A DNA stretch of 64,000 nucleotides from Erodium maritimum. Its lineage: Eukaryota; Streptophyta; Magnoliopsida; Geraniales; Geraniaceae. Positions 38,142-49,887 of the stretch are shown here, one piece after another; the stretch's first letter is position 1; the number at the start of each line of letters is the position of its first letter. The DNA is taken from contig OY997589.1 of assembly GCA_963921825.1 (NCBI GenBank), positions 46,014,638 to 46,078,637 on the forward strand, read 5' to 3'. Made by a program: the position numbers and the translations under genes. The notes under the pieces are model-generated. The model did no database searches and was not told the origin of the DNA. It was given only the letters and a program-made list of their open reading frames with translations.

Positions 38142-38535
38142 CAACCACTCCCGGTCAACGCCAGTCAACCTGCGAAAAACAAGAAAATTTAAATTTTTTA
38201 AGACGGACACTTAATGAACCTAAAATGACCCCGAGTGTCATACCGGACTTAAGTTGACCCCGTTATTGACAAAAGTGAGTTTCGGGGGACTCAGGGCAAC
38301 TTTCTGATCAATTTGGAAAATGTTGACTTGGAGCGGAGTCTGGTCTTTACTGTTGTTGAGTCTAGTGACGGATGTGTACCTTGTCCACTTGTTTGGACAT
38401 TTTTGTATTGTAAATACTACTATTATTTTGGTAAATAAATGGAAATGTCAAAGCTTTTATTCAAAACAGGTTTTAAGTATTCATGTTTTAAAAGTTCGCG
38501 TCCCGAGTTCGATTCGCTGAAATTGGGGCGTGACA
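38137..38535 (+). mobile_element. 3' LTR with a large internal deletion
   Basis: It starts tgtaacaacc (38137) and ends gcgtgaca (38535). The first ~190 bp have no counterpart in the truncated 5' LTR. From 38327 on it matches the last 209 bp of the 5' LTR (34761-34969). About 2.7 kb of LTR present at 32065-34760 is missing between them, and the joint falls at gttgac/cttggagcgg. The satellite resumes at 38536. Confidence 0.88.
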
Positions 38536-41359
38536 ATTACAATATGTCTAGATGAAAGACTATATTGTTTCAATCACAAACGGTCTCGAATTTGGGTTCC
38601 CAAGGTTTATGGGAGTACTTTAATAGGCATATCTATGTGTATAAACATCTAGAGGCCCATATGAGTTCTTTGAGGGACAAAAAGAACAATTTGTTACTCC
38701 TATTTATCTCTTACATACTATAGTATGTCTAGATGAGAGAAAAACTTGGTTGGAGACCAAACAGTCTCGGATTGGGTTCCCACAGTAGTTGGGGTACTTT
38801 AATAGGAATATCTATTTGTATACACAACTATAAGCCCATATGAGTCCTTTAATGGACAAAAAGAACAATTTGTTACTCCTATTGACTTCTTAAATATTAT
38901 GGTGTATGTCTAGATGAGAGGCTATTTTGTTCGAAGCCCAAATGGTCTCTAATTGAGTTTTTCCACGGTTGGTGAGGAACATTATTAGGCATATCAATGT
39001 CTATACACAACTAGAGGCCCATATGAGTCCCTTGAGGAACAAAAAGAACATTTTGTTACTCCTGGTTTCTTATATATTACAATATGTCTAGATAAAAGAC
39101 TATATTGTTTCAATCACACACGGTCTCGGATTTGGGTTCACAAGGTTTGTGGGAGTAATTTAATAGGCATATCTATGTGTATAAACATCTAGAGGCCCAT
39201 ATGAGTTCTTTGAGGGACAAAAAGAACAATTTGTTACTACTATTTATTTCTTAAATAGTATAGTATGTCTAGATGAGAGAAAAACTTGTTTGGATTCCAA
39301 ATTGTCTCGGATTGGGTTCCCACAGTTGTTGGTGTACTTTAATAGGAATATCTATTTGTATACACAACTTAGAAGCCCATATGAGTCCTTTAATGGACAA
39401 AAAGAACAATTTGTTACTACTATTGACTTCTTAAACATTATGGTGTATGTCTAGATGAGAGGCTATTTTGTTTAAATCCCAAATGGTCTCGAATTGAGTT
39501 TTTCCACGGTTGGTGGGGAACTTTAATAGGCATATCAATGCCTATACACAACTAGAGGCCCATAGGAGTCCCTTGAGGAACAAGAAGAACATTTTGTTAC
39601 TCCTGGTTTCTTGCATATTACAATATGTCTAGATGAAAGACTATATTGTTTCAATCACAAACGGTCTCGGATTTGGGTTCCCAAGGTTTGTGGGAGTACT
39701 TTAATAGGCATATCTATGTATAAACAACTAGAGGCCCATATGAGTTCTTTGAGGGACAAAAAGAAGAATTTGTTACTCCTATTTATTTCTTGCATACTAT
39801 AGTATGTCTAGATGAGAGAAAAACTTGTTTGGAGACCAAACAGTCTCGGATTGGGGTCCCACAGTAGTTGGGGTACTTTAATAGGAATATCTATTTGTAT
39901 ACACAACTATAAGCCCATATGAGTCCTTTAATGGACAAAATGAACAATTTGTTACTCCTATTTATCTCTTACATACTATAGTATGTTTAGATGAGAGAAA
40001 AACTTGTTTGGAGACCAAACAGTCTCGGATTGGGTTCCCACAGTAGTTGGGGTACTTTAATAGGAATATCTATTTGTATACACAACTATAAGCCCATATG
40101 AGTCCTTTAATGGACAAAATGAACAATTTGTTACTCCTATTGACTTCTTAAATATTATAGTGTATGTCTAGATGAGAGGCTATTTTGTATGAAGCCCAAA
40201 TGGTCTCTAATTGAGTTTTTCCACGGTTGGTGAGGAACTTTAATAGGCATATCAATGCCTATACACAACTAGAGGCCCATAGGAGTCCCTTGAGGAACAA
40301 GAAGATCATTTTGTTACTCCTGGTTTCTTATATATCACAATATGTCTAGATGAAAGACTATATTGTTTCAATCACAAACGGTCTCGGATTTGGGTTCCCA
40401 CGATTTGTGGGAATACTTTAATAGGCATATCTATGTGTATAAACAACTAGAGGCCCATATGAGTTCTTTGAGGGACAAAAAGAACAATTTGTTACTCCTA
40501 TTTATTTCTTACATAATATAGTATGTCTAGATGAGAGAAAAACTTGTTTGGAGACCAAACAGTCTCGGATTGGGGTCCCACAGTAGTTGGGGTACTTTAA
40601 TAGGAATATATATTTGTATACACAACTATAAGCCCATATGAGTCCTTTAATGGACAAAAAGAACAATTTGTTACTCCTATTGACTTCTTAAATATTATGG
40701 TGTATGTCTAGATGAGAGGCTATTTTGTTCGAAGCCCAAATGGTCTCTAATTGAGTTTTTCCACGGTTGGTGAGGAACTTTAATAGGCATATCAATGTCT
40801 ATACACAACTAGAGGCCCATAGGATTCCCTTGAGGAAGAAGAAGATCATTTTGTTACTCCTGGTTTCTTATATATCACAATATGTCTAGATGAAAGACTA
40901 TATTGTTTCAATCACAAACGGTCTCGGATTTGGGTTCCCACGGTTTGTGGGAATACTTTAATAGGCATATCTATGTGTATAAACAACTAGAGGCCCATAT
41001 GAGTTCTTTGAGGGACAAAAAGAACAATTTGTTACTCCTATTTATTTCTTACATAATATAGTATGTCTAGATGAGAGAAAAACTTGTTTGGAGACCAAAC
41101 AGTCTCGGATTGGGGTCCCACAGTAGTTGGGGTACTTTAATAGGAATATATATTTGTATACACAACTATAAGCCCATATGAGTCCTTTAATGGACAAAAA
41201 GAACAATTTGTTACTCCTATTGACTTCTTAAACATTATGGTGTATGTCTAGATGAGAGGCTATTTTGTTTGATGCCCAAATGGTCTCGAATTGAGTTTTT
41301 CCACGGTTGGTGGGGAACTTTAATAGGCATATCAATGCCTATACAAGGCTAGAGGCCCA

Positions 41360-44320
41360 CAGGAGTCCCTTGAGGAACAAAAAGAACATTTTGTTACTCC
41401 TGGTTTCTTACATATTACAATATGTCTAGATGAAAGACTATATTGTTTCAATCACAAACGGTCTCGGATTCGGGTTGCCAAGGTTTGTGCGACTACTTTA
41501 ATAGGCATATCTATGTGTATAAACAACTAGAGGCCCATATGAGTCCTTTGAGGGTCAAAAAGAACAATTTGTTACTCCTATTTATTTCTTAAATACTATA
41601 GTATGTCTAGCTGAGAGAAAAACTTGTTTGGAATCCAAATTGTCTCGGATTCGGTTCCCACAGTAGTTGGGGTACTTTAATAGGAATATCTATTTGTATA
41701 CACAACTTAGAAGCCCATATGAGTCCTATAATGGACAAAAAGAACAATTTGTTACTCCTATTGACTTCTTAAACATTATGGTGTATGTCTAGATGAGAGG
41801 CTATTTTGTTTGAAGCCCAAATGGTCTCGAATTGAGATTTTCTACGGTTGGTGGGGAACTTTAATAGGCATATCAATGCCTATGCACAACTAGAGGCCCA
41901 TAGGAGTCCGTAGAGGAACAAAATGAACATTCTGTTACCCCTGGTTTCTTATATATTACAATATGTCTAGATGAAAGACTATAATGTTTCAATCACAAAA
42001 GGTCTCGGATTTGGGTTCCCAAGGTTTGTGGGAGTACTTTAATAGGCATATCTATGTGTATAAACAACTAGAGGCCCATATGAGTCCTTTGAGGGACAAA
42101 AAGAACAATTTGTTACTCCTATTGACTTCTTAAATATTATAGTGTATTTCTAGATGAGAGCCTATTTTGTTTGAAGCCCAATTGGTCTCGAATTGAGTTT
42201 TTCCACGGTTGTTGGGGGTACTGTAATAGGCACATCAATGCCTATACACAACTAGAGGCTCATAGGAGTCCCTTGAGGAACAAAAAGAACATTTTGTTAC
42301 TCCTGGTTTCTTACATATTACAATATGTCTAGATGAAAGACTATATTGTTTCAATCACAAACGGTCTCGGATTCGGGTTGCCAAGGTTTGTGCGACTACT
42401 TTAATAGGCATATCTATGTGTATAAACAACTAGAGGCCCATATGAGTCCTTTGAGGGTCAAAAAGAACAATTTGTTACTCCTATTTATTTCTTAAATACT
42501 ATAGTATGTCTAGCTGAGAGAAAAACTTGTTTGGAATCCAAATTGTCTCGGATTCGGTTCCCACAGTAGTTGGGGTACTTTAATAGGAATATCTATTTGT
42601 ATACACAACTTAGAAGCCCATATGAGTCCTATAATGGACAAAAAGAACAATTTGTTACTCCTATTGACTTCTTAAACATTATGGTGTATGTCTAGATGAG
42701 AGGCTATTTTGTTTGAAGCCCAAATGGTCTCGAATTGAGATTTTCCACGGTTGGTGGGGAACTTTAATAGGCATATCAATGCCTATGCACAACTAGAGGC
42801 CCATAGGAGTCCGTAGAGGACCAAAATGAACATTCTGTTACCCTTGGTTTCTTATATATTACAATATGTCTAGATGAAAGACTATAATGTTTCAATCACA
42901 AAAGGTCTCGGATTTGGGTTCCCAAGGTTTGTGGGAGTACTTTAATAGGCATATCTATGTGTATAAACAACTAGAGGCCCATATGAGTCCTTTGAGGGAC
43001 AAAAAGAACAATTTGTTACTCCTATTTTTTTACATACTATAGTATGTCTAGATGAGAGAAAAAACTTGTTTGGAGTCCAAATTGTCTCGGATTGGGTTCC
43101 CACAGTAGTTGGGTACTTTAATAGGAATATCTATTTGTATACACAACTAGAAGCCCATATGAGTCCTTTAATGGACAAAAAGAACAATTTGTTACTCCTA
43201 TTGACTTCTTAAATATTATAGTGTATCTCTAGATGAGAGGCTATTATGTTTGAAGACCAAATGGTCTCGAATTAAGTTTTTACTCGGTTGATGGGGTACT
43301 GTAATAGGCACATCAATGCCTATACACAACTAGAGGCTCATAGGAGTCCCTTGAGGAACAAAAAGAACATTTTGTTACTCCTAGTTTCTTACATATTACA
43401 ATATGTCTAGATGAAAGACTATATTGTTTCAATCACAAACGTTCTCGGATTCGGGTTCTCAAGGTTTGTGGGAGTACTTTAATAGGCATATCTATGTGTA
43501 TAAACAACTAGAGGCCCATATGAGTCCTTTGAGGGTCAAAAAGAACAATTTGTTACTCCTATTTATTTCTTAAATACTATAGTATGTCTAAATGAGAGAA
43601 AAACTTGTTTGGAATCCAAATTATCTCGGATTGGGTTCCCACAGTAGTTGGGGTACTTTAATAGGAATATCTATCTGTATACACAACTAGTAGCCCATAT
43701 AAATCCTATAATGGACAAAAAGAACAATTTGTTACTCCTATTGATTTCTTAAATATTATGGCGTATGTCTAGATGAGAGGCTATTTTGTTTTAAGCCAAA
43801 ATGGTCTCGAATTGAGTTTTTCCACAATTGGTTGGGTACTTTAATAGGCATATCAATGCCTATACACAACTAGAGGCCCATAGGAGTCCCTTCAGGAACA
43901 AAAAGAACATTTTGTTACTCCTGGTTTCTTACATATTACAATATGTCTAGATTAAAGACTATATTGTTTCAATCACAAACGGTCTCGGATTAGGGTTCCC
44001 AAGGTTTGTGGTAGTACTTTAATAGGCATATCTATGTGTATAAACAACTAGGGGCCCATATGAGATCTTTGAGGGACAAAAAGAACAATTTGTTACTCCT
44101 ATTTGTTTCTTAAATACTATAGTATGTCTAGATGAGAGAAAAAACTTGTTTGGAGTCCAAATTGTCTCGGATTGGGTTCCCACAGTAGTTGGGTACTTTA
44201 ATAGGAATATCTATTTGTATACACAACTAGAAGCCCATATGAGTCCTTTAATGGACAAAAAGAAAAATTTGTTACTCCTATTGACTTCTTAAATATTATA
44301 GTGTATGTCTAGATGAGAGG
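41360..44320 (+). repeat. Duplicate of the 23.6-26.0 kb satellite segment
   Basis: It shares rare variants with 23603-26020, including ttgccaaggtttgtgcgact twice and the 903-bp spacing. The offset is 17757 bp in the left part and about 18300 bp on the right, because this copy carries one additional ~543-bp trimer near 43005-43545. Confidence 0.8.
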
Positions 44321-47030
44321 CTATTTTTTTAAGCCCAAATGGTCTCGAATTGAGTTTTTCCAAGATTGGTTGGGTACTTTAATAGCCATATCAATGCATA
44401 TACATAACTAGAGGCCCATAGGAGTCCGTAGAGGAACAAAAAGAACATTCTGTTACCCCTGGTTTCTTATATATTACAATATGTCTAGATAAAAGACTAT
44501 ATTGTTTCAATCACAAACGGTCTCGGATTTGGGTTCCCAAGGTTTGTGGGAGTACTTTAATAGGCATATCTATTTGTATAAACAACTAGAGGCCCATATG
44601 AGTCCTTTGATGGACAAAAAGAACAATTTGTTACAACTATTTATTTCTTACATACTATAGTATGTCTAGATGAGAGAAATACTTGTTTGGACACCAAACA
44701 GTCTCGGATTGGGTTCCCACAGTAGTTGGGGTACTTTAATAGGAATATCTATTTGTATACACAACTATAAGCCCATATGAGTCCTTTAATGGACAAAAAG
44801 AACAATTTGTTACTCCTATTGACTTCTTAAATATTATAGTGTATGTCTAGATGAGAGGCTATTTTATTTGAAGCCCAAATGATCTCTAATTGAGTTTTTC
44901 CACGGTTGGTGAGGAACTTTAATGGGCATATCAATGCCTATACAGAACTAGAGGTCCATAGGACTCCCTTGAGGAGCAAAAAGAATATTTTGTTACTCCT
45001 GGTTTCTTTTATATTACAATATGTCTAGGTGAAAGACTATATTGTTTCAGTCACAAACGGTCTCAGATTTGGGTTCCCAAGGTTTGTTGAAGTACTTTAA
45101 TAGGCATATCTATGTGTATAAACATCTAGACGCCCATATGAGTTCTTTGAGGGACAAAAAGAACAATTTGTTACTCCTATTTATTTCTTAAATACTATAG
45201 TATGTCTAGATGAGAGAAAAACTTGTTTGGAGACCAAACAGTCTCGGATTGGGTTCCCACAGTAGTTGGGGTACTTTAATAGGAATATCTATTTGTATAA
45301 AACACAATAAGCCCATATGAGTCCTTTGATGGACAAAAAGAACAATTTGTTACTCCTATTGACTTCTTAAATACTATAGTGTATGTGTATATGAGAGGCT
45401 ATTTTGTTTGAAGCCCAAATGGTCTTGAGTTGAGTTTTTCCACGGTTGGTGGGGAACTTTAATAGGCATATCAATGCCTATACACAACTAGAGGCCCATA
45501 GGAGTCCCTCGAGGAACAAAAAGAACATTTTGTTACTCCTGGTTTCTTACATATTACAATATGTCTTGATGAAAGACTATATTGTTTCAATCACAAACGG
45601 TCTCGGATTTGGGTTCCCAAGGTTTGTTGGAGTACTTTAATATACATATCTATGTGTATAAACTACTAGAGGCCCATATGAGTCCTTTTATGGACAAAAA
45701 GAACAATTTGTTACTCCTATTTATTTCTTACATCCTATATTATGTCTAGATGAGAGAAAAACTTGTTTGAAGACCAAACAGTCTCGGATTGGGTTCCAAC
45801 AGTAGTTAAAGTACTTTAATAGGAATATCTATTTGTATACACAACTAGAAGCCCATATGAGTCCTTTAATGGACAAAAAGAACAATTGGTTACTCCTAAT
45901 GACTTATTTAATATTAGTGTATGTTTAGATGAGAGGCTATTTTTTTTGAAGCCCAAATGGTCTCGAATTAAGTTTTTACACGGTTGGTGGGGAACTTTAA
46001 TAGGCATATCAATGCCTATACACAACTAGAGGCTCATAGGAGTCCCATGAGGAACAAAAAGAACATTTTGTTACTCCTGGTTTCTTACACATTAAAATAT
46101 GTCTAGATGAAAGACTATATTGTTTCAATCACAAACGGTCTCGGATTTGGGTTCCCAAGGTTTGTGGGAGTACTTTAATAGGCATATCTATGTGTGTAAA
46201 CAACTAGAGGCCCATATGAGTCCTTTGAGGGACAAAAAGATCAATTTGTTACTCCTATTTATTTCTTAAATACTATAGTATGTCTAGATGAGAGAAAAAC
46301 TTGTTTGGAGACCAAACAGTCTCGGATTGGGTTCCCACAGTAGTTGGGGTACTTTAATAGGAATATGTATCTGTATGCACAACTAGAAGCCCATATGAGT
46401 CCTTTAATGGACAAAACGAACAATTTGTTACTCCTATTCACTTCTTAAATATTATAGTGTATGTCTAGATGAGAGGCTATTTTGTTTGAAGCCCAAATGG
46501 TCTCGAATTGAGTTTTTCCATGCTTGGTGGGGTATTTTAACAGGCATATCAATGCCAATACACAACTAGAGGCCCATAGGAGTCCCTTGAGGAACAAAAA
46601 GAACATTTTATTACTCTTGGTTTCTTACATATTTCAATATGTCTAGATAAAAGACTATATTGTTTCAATCACAAACTGTCTCGGATTTGGGTTCTATGTG
46701 TGTAAACAACTAGAGGCCCATATGAGTTCTTTGAGGGACAAAAAGAACAATTTGCTACTCCTATTGATTTCTTAAATATTATTGTGTATGTCTAGATGAG
46801 AGGCTATTATGTTTTAAGCCCAAATGATCTCGAATTGAATTTTTCCATGATTGGTGGGGTACTTTAATAGGCATATCAATGCCTATACACAACTAGAGGC
46901 CCATAGGAGTCCCTTGAGGAACAAAAAGAACATTCTGTTACCCCTGGTTTCTTACATATTACAATATGTCTAGATGAAAGACTATATTGTTTCAATCACA
47001 AACGGTCTCGGATTTGTGTTCCCAAGGTTT

Positions 47031-49190
47031 GGTGGAGTACTTTACTACGCATATCTATGTGTATAAACAAATAGAGGCCCATATGAGTCCTTTGAGGGAC
47101 AAAAAGATCAATTTGTTACTCCTATTTATTTCTTAAATACTATAGTAGTGTCTAGATGAGAGAAAAACTTGTTCGGAGACCAAACAGTCTCGGATTGGGT
47201 TCCCACAGTAGTTGGGGTACTTTAGTAGGAATATGTATCTGTATGCACAACTAGAAGCCCATATGAGTCCTTTAATGGACAAAAAGAACAATTTGTTACT
47301 CCTATTCACTTCTTAAATATTATAGTGTATGTCTAGATGAGAGGCTACTTTGTTTGAAGCCCAAATGGTCTCGAATTGAGTTTTTCCACGCTTGGTGGGG
47401 TATTTTAACAGGCATATCAATGCCAAAACACAACTAGAGGCCCATAGGAGTCCCTTGAGGAACAAAAAGAACATTTTATTACTCTTGGTTTCTTACATAT
47501 TTCAATATGTCTAGATAAAAGACTATATTGTTTCAATCACAAACTGTCTCGGATTTGGGTTCCCAAGGTTTGTGGAAGTACTTTAATAGGCATATCTATG
47601 TGTATAAACAACTAGAGGCTCATATGAGTCCTTTGAGGGACAAATAAACAATTTGTTACTCCTATTAATTTGTTAAATACTATAGTATGTCTAGATGAGA
47701 GAAAAACTTGTTTGGAGACCAAACAGTCTCGGATTGTGTTCCCACAGTAGTTGGGGTACCTTAATAGGAATATCTATCTGTATGCACAACTAGAAGCCCA
47801 TATGAGTCCTTTAATGGACAAAAAGTACAATTTGTTACTCCTATTCACTTCTTAAATATTATAGTGTATGTCTAGATGAGAGGCTATTTTGTTAGAAGCC
47901 CAAATGGTCTCGAATTGAGTTTTTCCACGGTTTGTGGGGTACTTTAATAGGCATATCAATGCCTATACACAACTAGAGGCCCATAGGAGTCCCTTTAGGA
48001 ACAAAAAGAACATTTTGTTACTCCTTGTTTCTTACATATTACAATATGTCAAGATGAAAGACTATATTGTTTCAATCACAAACGGTCTCGGATTTGGGTT
48101 CCCAAGGTTTGTTGGAGTACTTTACTACGCATATCTATGTGTATAAACAAATAGAGGCCCATATGAGTCCTTTGAGGGACAAAAAGATCAATTTGTTACT
48201 CCTATTTATTTCTTAAATACTATAGTATGTCTAGATGAGAGAAAAACTTGTTCGGAGACCAAACAGTCTCGGATTGGGTTCCCACAGTAGTTGGGGTACT
48301 TTAGTAGGAATATGTATCTGTATGCACAACTAGAAGCCCATATGAGTCCTTTAATGGACAAAAAGAACAATTTGATACTCCTATTCACTTCTTAAATATT
48401 ATAGTGTATGTCTAGATGAGAGGCTACTTTGTTTGAAGCCCAAATGGTCTCGAATTGAGTTTTTCCACGCTTGGTGGGGTATTTTAACAGGCATATCAAT
48501 GCCAAAACACAACTAGAGGCCCATAGGTGTCCCTTGAGGAACAAAAAGAACATTTTATTACTCTTGGTTTCTTACATATATGTCTAGATAAAAGACTATA
48601 TTGTTTCAATCACAAACTGTCTCGGATTTGGGTTCCCAAGGTTTGTGGAAGTACTTTAATAGGCATATCTATGTGTATAAACAACTAGAGGCTCATATGA
48701 GTCCTTTGAGGGACAAATAAACAATTTGTTACTCCTATTAATTTGTTAAATACTATAGTATGTCTAGATGAGAGAAAAACTTGTTTGGAGACCAAACAGT
48801 CTCGGATTGTGTTCCCACAGTAGTTGGGGTACCTTAATAGGAATATCTATCTGTATGCACAACTAGAAGCCCATATGAGTCCTTTAATGGACAAAAAGTA
48901 CAATTTGTTACTCCTATTCACTTCTTAAATATTATAGTGTATGTCTAGATGAGAGGCTATTTTGTTTGAAGGCCAAATGGTCTCGAATTGAGTTTTTCCA
49001 CGGTTTGTGGGGTACTTTAATAGGCATATCAATGCCTATACACAACTAGAGGCCCATAGGAGTCCCTTTAGGAACAAAAAGAACATTTTGTTACTCCTTG
49101 TTTCTTACATATTACAATATGTCAAGATGAAAGACTATATTGTTTCAATCACAAACGGTCTCGGATTTGGGTTCCCAAGGTTTGTGGGAG
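47031..49190 (+). repeat. 1080-bp (6-monomer) tandem duplication in the satellite
   Basis: The two copies share uncommon variants such as tttactacgcatatc (47041 and 48121), ttcggagacc and gccaaaacacaac. The second copy lacks about 7 bp in one linker near 48580 (cttacatatatgtctag). Confidence 0.8.
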
Positions 49191-49742
49191 AACTTTAATA
49201 GGCATATCTATGTGTATAAACAAATAGAGGCCCATATGAGTCCTTTGAGGGACAAAAAGAACAATTTGTTACTCCTATTGATTTCTTAAATATTATAGTG
49301 TATGTCTAGATGAGAGGCTATTTTGTTTTAAGCACAAATGGTCTCGAATTGAGTTTTTCCACGATTGGTGGGGTACTTTAATAGGCATATCAATGCCTAT
49401 ACACAACTAGAGGCCCATAGGAGTCCCTTTAGGAACAAAAAGAACATTTTGTTACTCCTACTTTCTTACATATTACAATATATGTCAAGATGAAAGACTA
49501 TATTGTTTCAATCACAAACGGTCTCGGATTTGGGTTCAAAAGGTTTGTGGGAGAACTTTAATAGGCATATCTATGTGTATAAACAAATAGAGGCCCATAT
49601 GAGTCCTTTGATGGACAAAAAGAACAATTTGTTACTCCTATTTATTTCTTACATACTATAGTATGTCTAGATGAGAGAAAAACTTGTTTGGAGACCAAAC
49701 AGTCTCGGATTGGGTTCCCACAGTAGTTGGGGGTACTTTAAT

Positions 49743-49757
49743 AGGAATATCTATTTG
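49743..49757 (+). repeat. LINE target-site duplication, left copy
   Basis: The sequence aggaatatctatttg abuts the LINE poly(A) end and recurs at 55611-55625 beyond its 5' end. It is ordinary satellite sequence at this monomer position, so the duplication is plausible but not independent proof of the boundary. Confidence 0.75.
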
Positions 49758-49887
49758 TTTTTTTTTTGATAAATGATGGTTTTATTCATGGCGTTGTAAT
49801 AACATATTACAATGCACGAGGTGCAATACCCCAAAATAACCTACTACAGAAAGGAAAACCATGAAAGATAAAGAGGAGCATTAACTC
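49758..49887 (-). other. LINE 3' untranslated region and poly(A) tail
   Basis: About 120 bp follow the ORF2 stop at 49888, ending in a tail seen on the plus strand as a run of T at 49757-49768 after the target site. No other structure is evident. Confidence 0.75.

Larger units (their letters stand above)
32065..38535 (+). mobile_element. Internally deleted Ty3/Gypsy LTR retrotransposon
   Basis: In order: a 5'-truncated 5' LTR (32065-34969), a tRNA-Met-type primer-binding site, a ~1.65-kb leader, a broken gag, the last codons of pol, a polypurine tract and a 3' LTR (38137-38535). Protease through integrase has been deleted. The shared 3' parts of the two LTRs (34761-34969 and 38327-38535, 209 bp each) differ at three positions by my reading, about 1.4%, so the insertion is fairly young. 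The right flank begins attac. The left flank stops at att, so the deletion that removed the LTR start apparently also removed two bases of the target duplication. The lineage (chromovirus or other) cannot be decided without pol. Confidence 0.9.
38536..49757 (+). repeat. ~180-bp satellite array, forward orientation, block 5
   Basis: These are ABC trimers (period ~540 bp) with local higher-order units. A 540-bp tandem has diagnostic cacgatttgtgggaatac and cacggtttgtgggaatac starting near 40399 and 40939. A copy of the 23.6-26.0 kb region lies at ~41360-44320 (offset 17757, later about 18300). A 1080-bp tandem is seen with tttactacgc at 47041 and 48121. No D monomers were found. The block ends at the LINE insertion. 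Confidence 0.95.
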
